From: Quadrisphaera sp. INWT6
Lineage (GTDB): Bacteria; Actinomycetota; Actinomycetes; Actinomycetales; Quadrisphaeraceae
NCBI RefSeq assembly: GCF_015390235.1
Contig: NZ_VUOH01000002.1
Location: 496,001 to 560,000, forward strand
Direction: 5' to 3'
DNA length: 64,000 nucleotides
Positions 8,598 through 18,316 of this stretch are shown piece after piece; the stretch's first letter is position 1; each line of letters starts with the position of its first letter. Both the position numbers and the translations under genes were made by a program. Below the pieces are notes generated by a model, which did no database searches, had not been told where the DNA came from, and saw only the letters and a list, made by a program, of their open reading frames with translations.

Positions 8598-10796
8598 GTG
8601 CCCCGCACCGCCCGCGTCCGCGGCCTGACCGCCGTCGTCCTCGCCCTGCTCGCCGTCCTGTGGACGGGGGGCCCGGCGCTCGCCGAGCCCCCGCAGCAGC
8701 TCAGCAGCGCCCTGACCGACACAGCCGGCGTGCTCGACGAGACCGCCACGCAGCAGCAGCTGGAGGCCCTGCGCGACGCCGCGGGCATCGACCTCTTCGT
8801 CGTCTTCGTCGACTCCTTCGACGGGACCGAGGGGCCGGACTGGGCGCGGGAGACGGCGCAGGCCTCGGGCCTGTCGGGCAGCGACGTGCTGCTGGCCGTG
8901 GCCGTCGACGACCGCGACTACGGGTACCAGGGCTTCAACGGCGGCGCGGTCAGCGAGGGGCAGCTCGACGCCGTGATGGAGGGCGACGTGCGCGCCCAGC
9001 TGGCCGACAGCGACTGGAACGGTGCGGTGACCGCCGCCGTGAACGGGCTGGGCCGCGCCGCCGGTGGCAGCGGCTCCAGCGGCTCGGACGACGGCTCCAG
9101 CGGCTCCGGCGGCTCCGGCGACGGGTCGGGGAGCTCGGGGGGCGTCTCGTGGGGCCTCGTCGTCGTCGGGGTGGTGCTGGTGCTCGGCGTCGGCCTGCTC
9201 GTGCTGGGGCTCCTGTCGAGCTCGGCCCGCCGGCGCCGCCGCGCGGGCCTCGCCGGGGGCGCGCCCGGTGCTCCCGGAGGGCAGGCGCCCCAGGAGCCCC
9301 TGGAGGAGCTGGAGCGCCGCGCCGCGGCCGCGCTGGTCGCCGCTGACGACGCCGTCGACGGCTCCGACGCCGAGCTGGGCTTCGCCGCCGCGGAGTTCGG
9401 TGACCAGGCCACCGCGCCCTTCGCGGCCGCGGTGGCGCGCGCCCGGCAGGAGCTGGCGCAGGCCTTCGCGGTGCAGCGCCGCCTCGCCGACGCGACCTCG
9501 CAGAGCCCCGACGGCCGGCCCCTGCCCGAGGCGGAGCGCCGGGCCCTGCTGGAGCAGCAGCTCGCCCACGCGCAGGCCGCCGACGCCGCGCTCGACGAGC
9601 AGGCCGAGGCCTTCGAGCAGCTGCGCGACCTGCAGCGCCGCCTGCCCGAGGTGCTGCCCGCCCTGGAGGCCGAGCGCCAGGCCCTCGCCGACCGGCTGCC
9701 CGCGGCGCGCCAGCGGCTGGTCGAGCTGCACTCCCGCTACGCCCCGGCGGCGCTGAGCAGCGTCGACGGTGACGACGAGCAGGCAGCGCGGCTGCTCGAC
9801 CTGGCCGCGCAGCGCCTCGCCGACGCGCGCGAGGGCCTGGCCGCGAGCACGGACGCCGCGGCGGGCGCACCGGCCCCGCTGGGGACCACCGGCTCCGCGG
9901 GCGAGGCGGCGGTGGCCGCGCAGGCCGTGCGCGACGCCCTGCGGCAGGCCGCCGAGCTGCTCGACGCCGTCGACGAGGTCGGGGCCGACCTGCAGCGGTC
10001 CACCGAGGCGCTGCCCCGCGCGCTCACCGAGCTCGACGCCGACCTCGCCGAGGCCCGCGCCGTGCTGGACGCCGGCGGGCGCGGTCCTGCCGGGAGCGCG
10101 GGCGGGGGCCGCGAGGAGCTCGCCGGTGCGGTCGGCCGCGCCCAGTCCGCCGCCGCGGCGGCCCGCGGCGACGGCGGGGAGGACGGCTCCCGCGACCCGC
10201 AGACCGCGCTGCGGCGGGTGCACGACGCCGACGCCGCCCTCGACGCCGCGCTCGCCGGTGCCCGCGAGCAGGGGCAGCGGGTGGCGCGGGCCAGGGCGCA
10301 GCTGGAGCAGGCGCTGCCGGCGGCGCGGGCCGAGGTGAAGGCCGCGCGCTCCTTCCTCAAGACCCGCCGCGGCGCGGTCGGCGGGTCCGCGCGGGCGCTG
10401 CTCGCCAGTGCCGTGGAGCAGCTGGACGACGCCGAGCAGCACGCCGAGACCGACCCGGTGCGCGCCCTCGCGGCGGCGCAGCAGGCCGACCGCCTCGCCG
10501 AGCGCGCCCAGCGCGAGGCCGACGACGACCTCGACTCCTGGAACGGCTGGAACGGCGGCAGCCGGTCGGGCCGCGGCTACGGCAGCAGCGGCTCCTTCGA
10601 GGGCGCGGTGATCGGCGGCATCCTCGGGGGGATCCTCTCCGGCGGGGGCGGCTCGCGCGGTGGCGGGTTCGGGGGCAGCGGCGGCTTCGGAGGCGGGGGC
10701 TTCGGCGGAGGCGGCGGGTTCGGGGGCGGTGGCGGCTTCGGCGGAGGGGGCGGCTTCGGCGGTGGCGGCTCCTTCGGCGGGGGTGGAAGGTTCTGA
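8598..10796 (+). CDS. TPM-domain membrane protein with long helical region and Gly-rich tail
   Basis: This is a surface or membrane-anchored protein of 732 residues and unknown role. GTG 8598 was chosen because GGGAGGA lies seven bases upstream. The N terminus is a signal peptide (LTAVVLALLAVLWTGGPALA), followed by a TPM domain (SALTDTAGVLDE to about residue 155), a Gly/Ser linker and a transmembrane helix (GLVVVGVVLVLGVGLLVLGLL, about residues 183-205). About 440 residues of Ala/Glu/Leu/Arg-rich, probably coiled-coil sequence follow. The last 65 or so residues are GGGFGG-type repeats. TPM domains occur in membrane-associated proteins of stress or repair systems. The second SMP-30-like gene begins two bases after the stop. 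Confidence 0.85.
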   Translation: MPRTARVRGLTAVVLALLAVLWTGGPALAEPPQQLSSALTDTAGVLDETATQQQLEALRDAAGIDLFVVFVDSFDGTEGPDWARETAQASGLSGSDVLLAVAVDDRDYGYQGFNGGAVSEGQLDAVMEGDVRAQLADSDWNGAVTAAVNGLGRAAGGSGSSGSDDGSSGSGGSGDGSGSSGGVSWGLVVVGVVLVLGVGLLVLGLLSSSARRRRRAGLAGGAPGAPGGQAPQEPLEELERRAAAALVAADDAVDGSDAELGFAAAEFGDQATAPFAAAVARARQELAQAFAVQRRLADATSQSPDGRPLPEAERRALLEQQLAHAQAADAALDEQAEAFEQLRDLQRRLPEVLPALEAERQALADRLPAARQRLVELHSRYAPAALSSVDGDDEQAARLLDLAAQRLADAREGLAASTDAAAGAPAPLGTTGSAGEAAVAAQAVRDALRQAAELLDAVDEVGADLQRSTEALPRALTELDADLAEARAVLDAGGRGPAGSAGGGREELAGAVGRAQSAAAAARGDGGEDGSRDPQTALRRVHDADAALDAALAGAREQGQRVARARAQLEQALPAARAEVKAARSFLKTRRGAVGGSARALLASAVEQLDDAEQHAETDPVRALAAAQQADRLAERAQREADDDLDSWNGWNGGSRSGRGYGSSGSFEGAVIGGILGGILSGGGGSRGGGFGGSGGFGGGGFGGGGGFGGGGGFGGGGGFGGGGSFGGGGRF

Positions 10797-10798
10797 CC

Positions 10799-11771
10799 GT
10801 GGCTCCCGACGACGCCGTCCTGCCCCTGCTCGCCCCCGGAGCCGAGCTCGAGCACCTGGTGGGTGGCTGCACCTGGTCGGAGGGCCCGGTGTGGCTGCCC
10901 GACGAGGGTCCCGCCGGCCGGCCGGCGCGCGGCGTGGTGCGCTGGAGCGACATCCCCGGTGACCGGGTGATGTTCTACGAGCCCGCCACCGGGGCGAGCG
11001 GGGTGCACCGCACGGGGGTGGAGTTCCTCAACGGGCGCACCCGCGCCCCGGGGGGCGGCGTGGTCCAGTGCTCCCACGGCCGGCGGCGCGTCGAGGTGGA
11101 GCGACCCTCCTCCGACGGCGCGGGGCCCGTGGTGGAGGCGCTCGTCGACAGCGTCGAGACCCCGGAGGGCCCGCGGCGGCTGAAACAGCCCCAACGACGT
11201 CGTCGTCGACGCCGCCGGCTCGGTGTGGTTCACCGACCCCACCTACGGGCTGTTCCAGCCCGGGGAGGGCCACCCGGGCGAGCGCGAGTACGGCGGCTGC
11301 CACGTCTTCCGCCTCGACCCCGACGGGGTGCTGGAGGCGGTGGCCACGGACCTCGAGCAGCCCAACGGGCTCGCGCTCTCCCCCGACGGCGCGGTCCTGT
11401 ACGTCTCCGACACCAGCGTCATCTCCGACCGCGCCGGTGACGGCAACCACCACGTGCGGCGCTTCGCCGTCGTCACCGGTGACGACGGGCGTCGCCGCCT
11501 GACCGGCGGGGAGGTGCTCCACGTCTGCGAGCGCGGCGTCGTCGACGGGTTCAGGGTCGACGACGCCGGCCGCCTGTGGTGCTCCAGCGAGGACGCCGTG
11601 CTGGTGCTCTCCCCCGAGGGCGAGCTGCTGGGGCGCGTCCCGGTGCCGGAGGTCGTCGCGAACGTCTGCTTCGGCCCGGACAACGCGCACGGCGGGCAGG
11701 ACCTCTACGTCGCGGCGTCGACGTCGCTGTACCGGATCGCCACCCGGGTGCGGGGCGCCGAGCCCCGCTGA
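10799..11771 (+). CDS. Second SMP-30/gluconolactonase family protein (apparent 1-bp frameshift)
   Basis: This SMP-30/gluconolactonase-type propeller is only distantly like the one at 5.6 kb. The first part shows CTWSEGPVWLP, WSDIPGDRV and FLNGRTRAPGG. After a frame change it continues with NSPNDVVVDAAGSVWFTDPTYGL, QPNGLALSPDG and DGFRVDDAGRLWC, all classic family blocks. An extra A in the AAA at 11183-11185 separates the two frames, and removing it gives about 323 residues. GTG 10799 has GGAAGG upstream and follows the TPM gene by two bases, so the genes probably share a transcript. The substrate is unknown. Confidence 0.82.
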
Positions 11772-11821
11772 CCCGGGTGGCGGTCCCAGACCGCCGGTGG
11801 GCCGTCAGGAGCGCGCGCCCG

Positions 11822-12787
11822 TCAGGAGCGCATCCCCTCCAGGAGGCCCATCACCTGCTCGCGCAGCTGCTGGGAGGTGGCCGACAGGCCGCGGACCTGC
11901 TCGCCGGTGGCGGCGGCGCCGCCGTCGACGGCGGTGCTCATCTCGTCGATGACGGCGCTCATCGCCGAGATCGTCTCCACCACGCGGGTGATGACGTCGA
12001 CGGCGGAGCCGCTGGCCTGGCGCACCGCCTCGACCTGGGCGGTCACCTGCTCGGTGGCGCGGCCGGTCTGGTCGGCGAGGTCCTTGACCTCCGAGGCCAC
12101 CACCGAGAAGCCCTTGCCCGCGGCGCCGGCGCGCGCCGCCTCGATGGTGGCGTTGAGGGCCAGCAGCCGGGTCTGGGAGGCGATGGTGTCGATGACCGCG
12201 ACGACGTCGCGGATCTTGTCGGACGACTGCGCCAGCGCCTGCATGGTGCGGCGGGCGGCGTCGGCCTCGTCGGCGGCGTGCTTCGCCGAGGCCGTGGCCT
12301 GCGACGCGGCGGCGCTCAGCACCGTCGTGGCCTCCCCCACCGCGTGGGTGGTGGACACCGCGGACGCCTCGAACTCGTCGGCGAGCACCTGGCGGGCGTC
12401 GCCGGCGCGGGCGACGTCCTCGGCGGCGCTGCGCACGGCGCCGCCGCCGGCGTTGATGGTGACGGCCGCGGTGCGGAAGGAGCCGGGCATGCCCCGCAGC
12501 AGGAAGCGGCGGTGGAAGCGGCCCTGCGCGGCGGCGGTGAGCGACGCGCTCGACTCGCGGACGAACGCGTCGGTGACGTCGAAGGCGTTGTTGGCCTCGT
12601 CGCGCAGCGCCACGAGGTCGGTGCGGTGGGCCGAGGCCTCGACGCCGGCGACCGGGCGGACGCGGGCCTCGAGGTCTCCGGAGGCGATGGCGCGGCAGGT
12701 GCGGCGCAGCTCGGAGACGAGCTCGCGGTGCACGGCCAGCTCGGCCTCGGCGGTCGCGGCGGCGGAGCGCTTGCTGAACGGGCTCAT
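11822..12787 (-). CDS. Soluble methyl-accepting chemotaxis-type signalling protein
   Basis: This 321-residue protein carries a complete MCP signalling domain. The kinase-contact hairpin tip is visible as [23 protein letters not shown] followed by [17 protein letters not shown]. No transmembrane segment or periplasmic domain is present, so the receptor is cytoplasmic. The ATG at 12787 overlaps the stop of the upstream PAS gene (ATGA), so the two are translationally coupled. The PAS protein is the likely sensory partner, replacing the single-chain Aer arrangement. Motility or another Che-like output elsewhere in the genome is inferred. Confidence 0.9.
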   Translation of the reverse strand: MSPFSKRSAAATAEAELAVHRELVSELRRTCRAIASGDLEARVRPVAGVEASAHRTDLVALRDEANNAFDVTDAFVRESSASLTAAAQGRFHRRFLLRGMPGSFRTAAVTINAGGGAVRSAAEDVARAGDARQVLADEFEASAVSTTHAVGEATTVLSAAASQATASAKHAADEADAARRTMQALAQSSDKIRDVVAVIDTIASQTRLLALNATIEAARAGAAGKGFSVVASEVKDLADQTGRATEQVTAQVEAVRQASGSAVDVITRVVETISAMSAVIDEMSTAVDGGAAATGEQVRGLSATSQQLREQVMGLLEGMRS

Positions 12788-13323
12788 CGTGCGCCCACCT
12801 CCTGGGGCTCCAGGGACCAGACGAACTCGTCGTAGGAGCCGGCGCTCCGGGCGACCATCTGCGCCAGGAGCTCCGCACCGGCGGCGGTGGCCGCCCGGGC
12901 GCCGGAGTGGCGCGCCTCCTCCGCGAGGACCTCCGCGTAGACCGGCTTGATGCGGGCCAGCGCCTCGGGGTGCGGACGGCGGCGGTTGGAGTGGTACCCG
13001 ACCACGGCGCCGTGCGCGTCGAAGGACGGCGTGACGTGCGCGAGCACCCAGTAGTGGGCGCCGTCGGCGGCGAGGTTCACCACGTAGGCGAACAGCTCCT
13101 GCTTGCTCTGCACCGTGTCCCACAGCAGCTTGAAGACGGCGCGGGGCATCTCCGGGTGCCGGATCAGGTTGTGCGGCTGCCCGATCACCTGGTCCTCGGT
13201 GAAGGCGCCGATGCGGAGGAAGGACTCGTTGGCGTAGGTGATGCGGCCCTGCAGGTCCGTCTTGCTCACGATGAGCTCGTCGGGACCGAGGTGCCGCTCC
13301 ACACCCGTGGGTCGGGAGGTCAT
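12784..13323 (-). CDS. PAS-domain protein, Aer-like sensor
   Basis: This 179-residue soluble protein consists of an Aer-type PAS domain and a helical tail. The diagnostic stretch begins at about residue 24: [20 protein letters not shown], then [20 protein letters not shown] and YWVLAHVTP. In the Aer family this fold binds FAD and senses redox state or oxygen, but binding here is inferred. It overlaps by four bases with the MCP gene downstream. ATG 13323 was chosen because the PAS domain starts soon after it; longer upstream reading frame is Pro/Arg-rich and unlikely to be coding. Confidence 0.88.
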   Translation of the reverse strand: MTSRPTGVERHLGPDELIVSKTDLQGRITYANESFLRIGAFTEDQVIGQPHNLIRHPEMPRAVFKLLWDTVQSKQELFAYVVNLAADGAHYWVLAHVTPSFDAHGAVVGYHSNRRRPHPEALARIKPVYAEVLAEEARHSGARAATAAGAELLAQMVARSAGSYDEFVWSLEPQEVGAR

Positions 13324-13390
13324 GCACCCGTGATCGGTGCCTCGGGTGATCGACTTGAGCGTCACCCGCGGGTGTCGCCCCCGGCCCCGT

Positions 13391-13430
13391 TCCGCCCGGT
13401 GGCGCCCGGTGGCGCCCGGTGGCGCCCGGC
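13391..13430. repeat. 10-bp tandem repeat, four copies
   Basis: GGCGCCCGGT-type units are repeated head to tail (first and last slightly changed) in the space between the divergent PAS and pspA genes. They could influence either promoter, or be simple replication slippage. Confidence 0.7.
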
Positions 13431-13517
13431 AGCGGCGCTCGGCCATGCTGGGAGCGCAGGTCAGCAGGCGCCCGCCCGGTGGTGGCGCGGCGCGCAGCAC
13501 GGAGAGCAGGAGCACCG

Positions 13518-14240
13518 ATGGCGCAGCAGTCGCTGCTGGGACGGGTCAGCCAGCTGGTCAGGGCCAACCTCAACGCCCTGATCGACCAGGCCGAGGACCC
13601 GCAGAAGATGCTCGACCAGATGGTCCGCGACTACACGCAGGCCATCCGCGAGGCCGAGGCGTCGGTGGCGCAGACCATCGGCGACCTGCGCCTCATGGAG
13701 GACGACCACGCCGAGGCCGTCGCCACCGCGAAGGAGTGGGGCGGCAAGGCCCAGGCGGCCTCGCGCAAGGCCGACCAGCTGCGCGGCGAGGGGAACGGCA
13801 CCGAGGCCGACAGGTTCGACCACCTGGCGCGCATCGCGCTGCAGCGCCAGATCGACGCCGAGGGGCAGGCGAAGGGCTTCGAGCCGCAGATCGCCTCGCG
13901 CACCGAGGTGGTCGACAAGCTGAAGACCGGCCTGGAGGGCATGCGCCGCAAGCTCGAGGAGCTCAAGGGCAAGCGCGACGAGCTGGTCGCCCGCTCCCGC
14001 ATGGCCGCGGCGCAGTCGCAGGTGCACGACGCCGTGAAGGCCGTCGACCTCATGGACCCGACCAGCGAGGTCTCGCGCTTCGAGGAGAAGGTCCGCCGCG
14101 AGGAGGCGCGCGTGCGGGGCCAGGAGGAGCTCGCGGCCTCCAGCCTGGACGCGCAGTTCGAGGCCCTCGAGGCCGACTCCGACCAGACCGAGGTCGAGCT
14201 GCGCCTGGCCGCCCTCAAGGGCGGCACCTCCACCGACTGA
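13518..14240 (+). CDS. pspA: PspA/IM30 family envelope-stress protein
   Basis: PspA/IM30 proteins bind the inner face of the stressed membrane and form ESCRT-III-like scaffolds. The 240-residue chain is almost wholly helical, starting [20 protein letters not shown] with the family hallmark [14 protein letters not shown], followed by long coiled-coil stretches rich in Glu, Lys and Arg. ATG 13518 has AGGAG six bases upstream. It is divergent from the PAS/MCP pair. The near-palindromic repeat cluster follows its stop codon. No PspB/C-like partners were seen nearby. Confidence 0.92.
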   Translation: MAQQSLLGRVSQLVRANLNALIDQAEDPQKMLDQMVRDYTQAIREAEASVAQTIGDLRLMEDDHAEAVATAKEWGGKAQAASRKADQLRGEGNGTEADRFDHLARIALQRQIDAEGQAKGFEPQIASRTEVVDKLKTGLEGMRRKLEELKGKRDELVARSRMAAAQSQVHDAVKAVDLMDPTSEVSRFEEKVRREEARVRGQEELAASSLDAQFEALEADSDQTEVELRLAALKGGTSTD

Positions 14241-14252
14241 CCCCCTCGACGT

Positions 14253-14404
14253 GCGCAGCCAGGCGCTCAGCTGCGGTTCCCGACCCCCTCGGAACCGCAG
14301 CCGAGCGCCTGGTTGCTGTTCGGACCCACCTCCGAACCGCAGCCGAGCGCCTGGTTGCTGTTCGGACCCACCCGGGAACCGCAGCCGAGCGCTCGGCTGC
14401 GGTT
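14253..14404. repeat. Near-palindromic 42-bp repeat, cluster A (four units)
   Basis: Units begin near 14253, 14293, 14335 and 14377; the last three are spaced exactly 42 bases apart. Each has CCGCAGCC-type and GGCTGCGG-type arms around an 8-base centre. The last unit, 14377-14404, is a perfect 28-bp palindrome. The cluster sits between the convergent pspA and lipoprotein genes, so it may also act as a two-way terminator. Confidence 0.9.
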
Positions 14405-14419
14405 CGCGAGGGGCGCGGG

Positions 14420-15295
14420 TCAGGAGGCGGGCTCGACGACCGCCGTGTCGGGGCCCTGGTCGCCGCAGGACACCTGCCGCGCCGCGGCCACCTGAGCCCC
14501 CTCGGGGTTGATGCCCTGCAGCTCCGCGGGCGAGTCGGTGGGGCCGTTGCGCGCCTGCCGGCCGCCGTCGGACAGGTCGATGCGGGTGCGCTGGATCCCC
14601 GGCAGGTCGCCCTCGGCGTCGCCGCCCACCACCAGCAGGCCGTAGAGCGCGAGGTCGCTGCCGCCCTGGGACGTCGGCACGCACGCGACGCCGCTGCCGT
14701 ACCCGGTGAACCCCAGGTCGAAGGCGTACTGCTGCCCCTGGGCGTTGGCCGAGGCCACCAGCTGGCACGCGCCCTGCCCGGAGCCCGTGACGACGGCGTA
14801 CAGCGGCACCTGCCGCCCGTCGCTCAGCAGCACGATGCTCGTCGAGCCGTCGAGGGCCTGCCCGACCGCCGTCGTCCCCTGCGGCGACGCCGAGGTGTAC
14901 GTGGTCGAGAAGACCGCCCCCGACGCCGTCCTCACCCCGAGCCGCCGCTCCAGCGCTCCGCTGCCCGTGGTGGAGTCGGCGAGCCAGAGCTCGTCGGCGC
15001 GCCCGTCGTGGTCGAGGTCCGCCGTGGCGGCGGTCGCGGCGCCGCTGGGCACCTCCTGCCCCGTGGGCGCGCACCCGCCCGACGAGCCCGCTGAGGACGA
15101 CGCCGTGCCCGTCGCGCCGCTCGCGGTGCTCGTCGAGGTGCTGGGCGCCGCCGACGTCGCCGTCGACAGGCTCGGGGCGGTCGAGGCGGCGTCTGCGGCG
15201 GTGCCCCCGGCCCCGCACCCGGCGAGCAGCAGCGCCGTGGCGACGAGGGCGGTGGGCGGCAGGACGGCGCGGGTGCGCCGGGGGGAGGTCAGCAC
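14420..15295 (-). CDS. Putative lipoprotein of unknown function
   Basis: This secreted lipoprotein has about 291 residues. The N terminus VLPPTALVATALLLAGC is a lipoprotein signal peptide with the lipidated Cys at about residue 27, followed by a Ser/Thr/Ala-rich linker. A segment ATADLDHDGRADELWLAD resembles an FG-GAP/VCBS-type calcium-binding repeat. The remainder, with several cysteines, is not recognised. GTG 15295 is preferred; GTG 15310 is an alternative. It is divergent from the DUF885 peptidase gene and convergent with pspA. A cell-surface role is inferred; no enzymatic motif was seen. Confidence 0.75.
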   Translation of the reverse strand: MLTSPRRTRAVLPPTALVATALLLAGCGAGGTAADAASTAPSLSTATSAAPSTSTSTASGATGTASSSAGSSGGCAPTGQEVPSGAATAATADLDHDGRADELWLADSTTGSGALERRLGVRTASGAVFSTTYTSASPQGTTAVGQALDGSTSIVLLSDGRQVPLYAVVTGSGQGACQLVASANAQGQQYAFDLGFTGYGSGVACVPTSQGGSDLALYGLLVVGGDAEGDLPGIQRTRIDLSDGGRQARNGPTDSPAELQGINPEGAQVAAARQVSCGDQGPDTAVVEPAS

Positions 15296-15382
15296 CCCTC
15301 CGTCGTACACCCACCGGCCCACCCCGTCACGCGCTGGGAACTCGCTGGACGCCCCGCGGGCGCACCCGCGGGGCGGGGCTCC

Positions 15383-15388
15383 TAGCGT
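15383..15388 (+). promoter_or_regulatory. -10 element for the DUF885 gene
   Basis: TAGCGT sits seven bases before the GTG at 15396, and no ribosome-binding site is present. Confidence 0.5.
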
Positions 15389-15395
15389 GGGTCCG

Positions 15396-17132
15396 GTGAG
15401 CAGCACCACCCCCCGCACCCCGTCCGCCGTCGACGCGCTGGCCGACCGGCACCTGGAGGGAGCGGCCGCCCTCGACCCCGACCTGCGGGTGCACCTCGGC
15501 CTCCCCGGCCGCACCGACGAGCCCACCGACCGCTCCCCCGAGGGCGCCGCCGCCCGCGCCGAGCACGACCGGCGCACCCTGGCCGAGCTCGACGCGCTGC
15601 TCGCCGGCGCCTCCCCGACGGGCGGGCGCACGGGCACCGAGCTCGACGACACCGACGCCACCACCGCGGCCGCGATGCGCGACCGCCTCGGCCTGCAGGT
15701 GGCCGTGCACGAGGCCGGGCTCGACGTCGGCGACCTCGCCGTCCTCGCGAGCCCGGTGCAGTCGGTGCAGGAGGTCTTCGACCTCATGGACACGGCCACC
15801 GCCGACGACTGGGCCGCCATCGCCTCGCGCCTGTCGCGCACCGACGAGGCGCTCGCCGGGTACACGGCCTCGCTGCGCGCCGCGGTCGCCGCGGGCAGGC
15901 CCCCCGCGCGCCGGCAGGTCGACGCCTGCCTGGAGCAGATCGCGGGCTTCACGAGCGACGACGGGCCGTTCGCGCGCCTCGTCGCCGGCGCGCGCCCCGA
16001 CGGCGCGGCCCCCTCCCCCGCTCTCGCCGCCGACCTCGCTCGCGGGGCCGCCGCCGCGCGGGAGGCGTACGACGCCCTCGCCGTCGTCCTGCGCGACGAG
16101 CTCGCCCCCGCGGCCCGCACCACCGACGCGGTCGGCCGCGACGACTACGCCCTGCTGAGCCGCCACCACGTGGGCGCCGCCCTCGACCTGGAGGAGGCCT
16201 ACGCCTGGGGGCTGGAGGAGGTGGCCCGCCTGGAGGCGGAGATGACCGCCACCGCGCAGCGGATCACGCCCGGGGCCAGCACCCGCGAGGTCATCGCCCA
16301 GCTCGAGGCCGACCCGGACCGCCAGGTGGTGGGCACCGACGCGCTGCGGTCGTGGATGCAGGAGCTCTCCGACAGCGCCGTCGAGGCGCTCGCCGGCACC
16401 CACTTCGACATCCCGGACCCGGTGCGCCGCCTGGAGTGCCGCATCGCGCCGAGCTCGTCGGGCGTCATCTACTACACCGGGCCCAGCGAGGACTTCTCCC
16501 GCCCGGGCCGCATGTGGTGGTCGGTGCCGCCGGGCGTGGAGCGCTTCGGCACCTGGCGCGAGCGCACCACCGTCTTCCACGAGGGCGTGCCCGGCCACCA
16601 CCTGCAGATCGGCCAGACGCTGTACCGCTCCGCCTCGCTGAACCGCTGGCGCCGCATGCTCTGCTTCACCTCCGGGCACGCCGAGGGGTGGGCCCTGTAC
16701 GCCGAGCGCCTCATGTCCGACCTCGGCTGGCTGGAGGACCCGGCAGACCACCTCGGCATGCTCGACGGGTCGCTGTTCCGGGCCGCGCGCGTCGTCGTCG
16801 ACATCGGCCTGCACCTCGGCCTGCAGGCCCCCGCGGAGGTCGCCACCTCACCCGGCGCTGCGTGGGACGCCGACGCCGTGTGGCGCTACCTGCGCCAGCA
16901 CACCTTCCAGGCCGAGGAGTTCCTGCGCTTCGAGCACCTGCGCTACCTGGGCTGGCCGGGGCAGGCGCCGTCGTACAAGCTCGGCGAGCGCGTGTGGCTG
17001 GGCCTGCGCGAGGACGCCCGGGCCCGCGCCGCCGCCGACGGCACCCCGTTCGACCTGGTGGCGTGGCACCGCCGCGCCCTCGACGTCGGGTCGGTGCCGC
17101 TCGACGTGCTGCGCGGGGCGCTCGCCCGCTGA
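15396..17132 (+). CDS. DUF885 family putative metallopeptidase
   Basis: This 578-residue DUF885 protein (PF05960) is probably a zinc carboxypeptidase-like enzyme. The diagnostic motif is FHEGVPGHHLQIGQ at about residue 395, an HExxPGHH zinc site, followed by GHAEGWALYAERL with a likely third ligand Glu. The terminal part has LGWPGQAPSYKLGERVWL, also typical. No signal peptide is evident, so it is probably cytoplasmic. GTG 15396 fits the TAGCGT -10 element seven bases upstream. Its substrate is unknown. Confidence 0.9.
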   Translation: MSSTTPRTPSAVDALADRHLEGAAALDPDLRVHLGLPGRTDEPTDRSPEGAAARAEHDRRTLAELDALLAGASPTGGRTGTELDDTDATTAAAMRDRLGLQVAVHEAGLDVGDLAVLASPVQSVQEVFDLMDTATADDWAAIASRLSRTDEALAGYTASLRAAVAAGRPPARRQVDACLEQIAGFTSDDGPFARLVAGARPDGAAPSPALAADLARGAAAAREAYDALAVVLRDELAPAARTTDAVGRDDYALLSRHHVGAALDLEEAYAWGLEEVARLEAEMTATAQRITPGASTREVIAQLEADPDRQVVGTDALRSWMQELSDSAVEALAGTHFDIPDPVRRLECRIAPSSSGVIYYTGPSEDFSRPGRMWWSVPPGVERFGTWRERTTVFHEGVPGHHLQIGQTLYRSASLNRWRRMLCFTSGHAEGWALYAERLMSDLGWLEDPADHLGMLDGSLFRAARVVVDIGLHLGLQAPAEVATSPGAAWDADAVWRYLRQHTFQAEEFLRFEHLRYLGWPGQAPSYKLGERVWLGLREDARARAAADGTPFDLVAWHRRALDVGSVPLDVLRGALAR

Positions 17133-17169
17133 GGGCGGCGCGGCGGGCGGTCAGGACCCCGCGGGCGGG

Positions 17170-18316
17170 TCAGCGGACGGTGTCGGCGAGCCCCGCACCG
17201 GGGTTCGCCGCGAGCCAGCTCGCGACGTCGTCGGTGCGCACGGCCTCCCACAGCTGCGCACCGGCGGCGGCGTCGAGGTAGACCACCGAGGCGCCGTCCT
17301 CGTCACCGGTCGCCGGGTCCGCGAGCGGCGCCTGGAGGAAGGTGACGTCGTCGGCGCGCAGGGCGCGGTACGAGACCGCGAGCTGCACCAGCTGCGCCTC
17401 GCCGAGGCCGTCGTCGGTCTGGACCGACGCGGCCAGCTGGCGGACCACGCCCGCGGCCCTCAGGGGGTCGCCGGCGACGTCCTGCTGGGTGACCCCGGTG
17501 ATGACCGAGCGCATCCAGTTCTGCTGGCGGCGCTGGCGGTCGAAGTCGCCGCCGGGCAGCGTCTTGCGCTGGCGCACGTACTCCAGCGCCTGCTCGCCGT
17601 CCATCCGCTGGCACCCTGCCTCGACCGTGCCGATGCCGTCGGTGGTGGTCTGCGGCACGCAGATGTCGGACCCCGCCGAGGGCGTCGGTGACGCGGGCGA
17701 AGCCGTCGAAGTCGATGGCGGCCACGTGGTCGATCCGCACGCCGGTGAGCTGCTCGACCGTCTGCACCGCGAGCGCCGCGCCGCCGTAGCTGAACGCCGC
17801 GTTGATCTTCGTGGTGCCGTAGCCCGGCACCGGCACCCACGAGTCGCGCGGGAGGGAGACGACCTGGGCCGTCCTCCCGTCCGCCGACAGGTGGGCGACC
17901 ACCAGCACGTCGCTGCGCTGCCCGCCGGCCCGCCAGTCGAGGGAGGCGGTGCCGCCGTCCTCGGCCGCGGCGCTCTCGGCGCGGCTGTCGGACCCGATGA
18001 CCAGGATGTTCATCGCCTCGCCCGCCGCGGGGTCGGCGGTGGCGCGAGCGGTGGCGGGGATCTCCTCGAAGGGGTCGCCGAGGTGGCCGACGGAGGGGGC
18101 CGCGGACCACAGGGCGGCGGCGGCCGCCACGAGAGCGACGACGACGACGGCCGCCAGACCCAGCACGAGGCGGCTCCGGTCCCGCCGTCGGGGAGAGCCA
18201 CCGCCCGGTGGCCCTCCTCCGGGCCCCTCGGGCGGGGCACCCGGAGGTGCACCGGCGGGGCGGTCGGGCGCCAGCAGCGCGGAGACCCCGGGGTCCCCCT
18301 GCTCGACGATGGCCAC
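17170..18316 (-). CDS. LytR-CpsA-Psr (LCP) family cell-wall ligase (apparent 1-bp frameshift)
   Basis: LCP enzymes move lipid-linked glycopolymers onto peptidoglycan outside the membrane. From GTG 18316 the protein has a Pro/Gly-rich cytoplasmic leader, one transmembrane helix (LVLGLAAVVVVALVAAAAAL), then MNILVIGSDSRAE, RSDVLVVAHLSADG, VVSLPRDSWVPVPGYGTTKINAAFSYGG and DALGG. After a frame change it continues DICVPQTT, GEQALEYVRQRKTLPGGDFDRQRRQQ. The frames join at about 17668, where one extra base turns the expected GGVDICVP into an out-of-frame sequence; correction gives about 381 residues. All catalytic arginine and aspartate blocks are otherwise intact. Confidence 0.85.
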
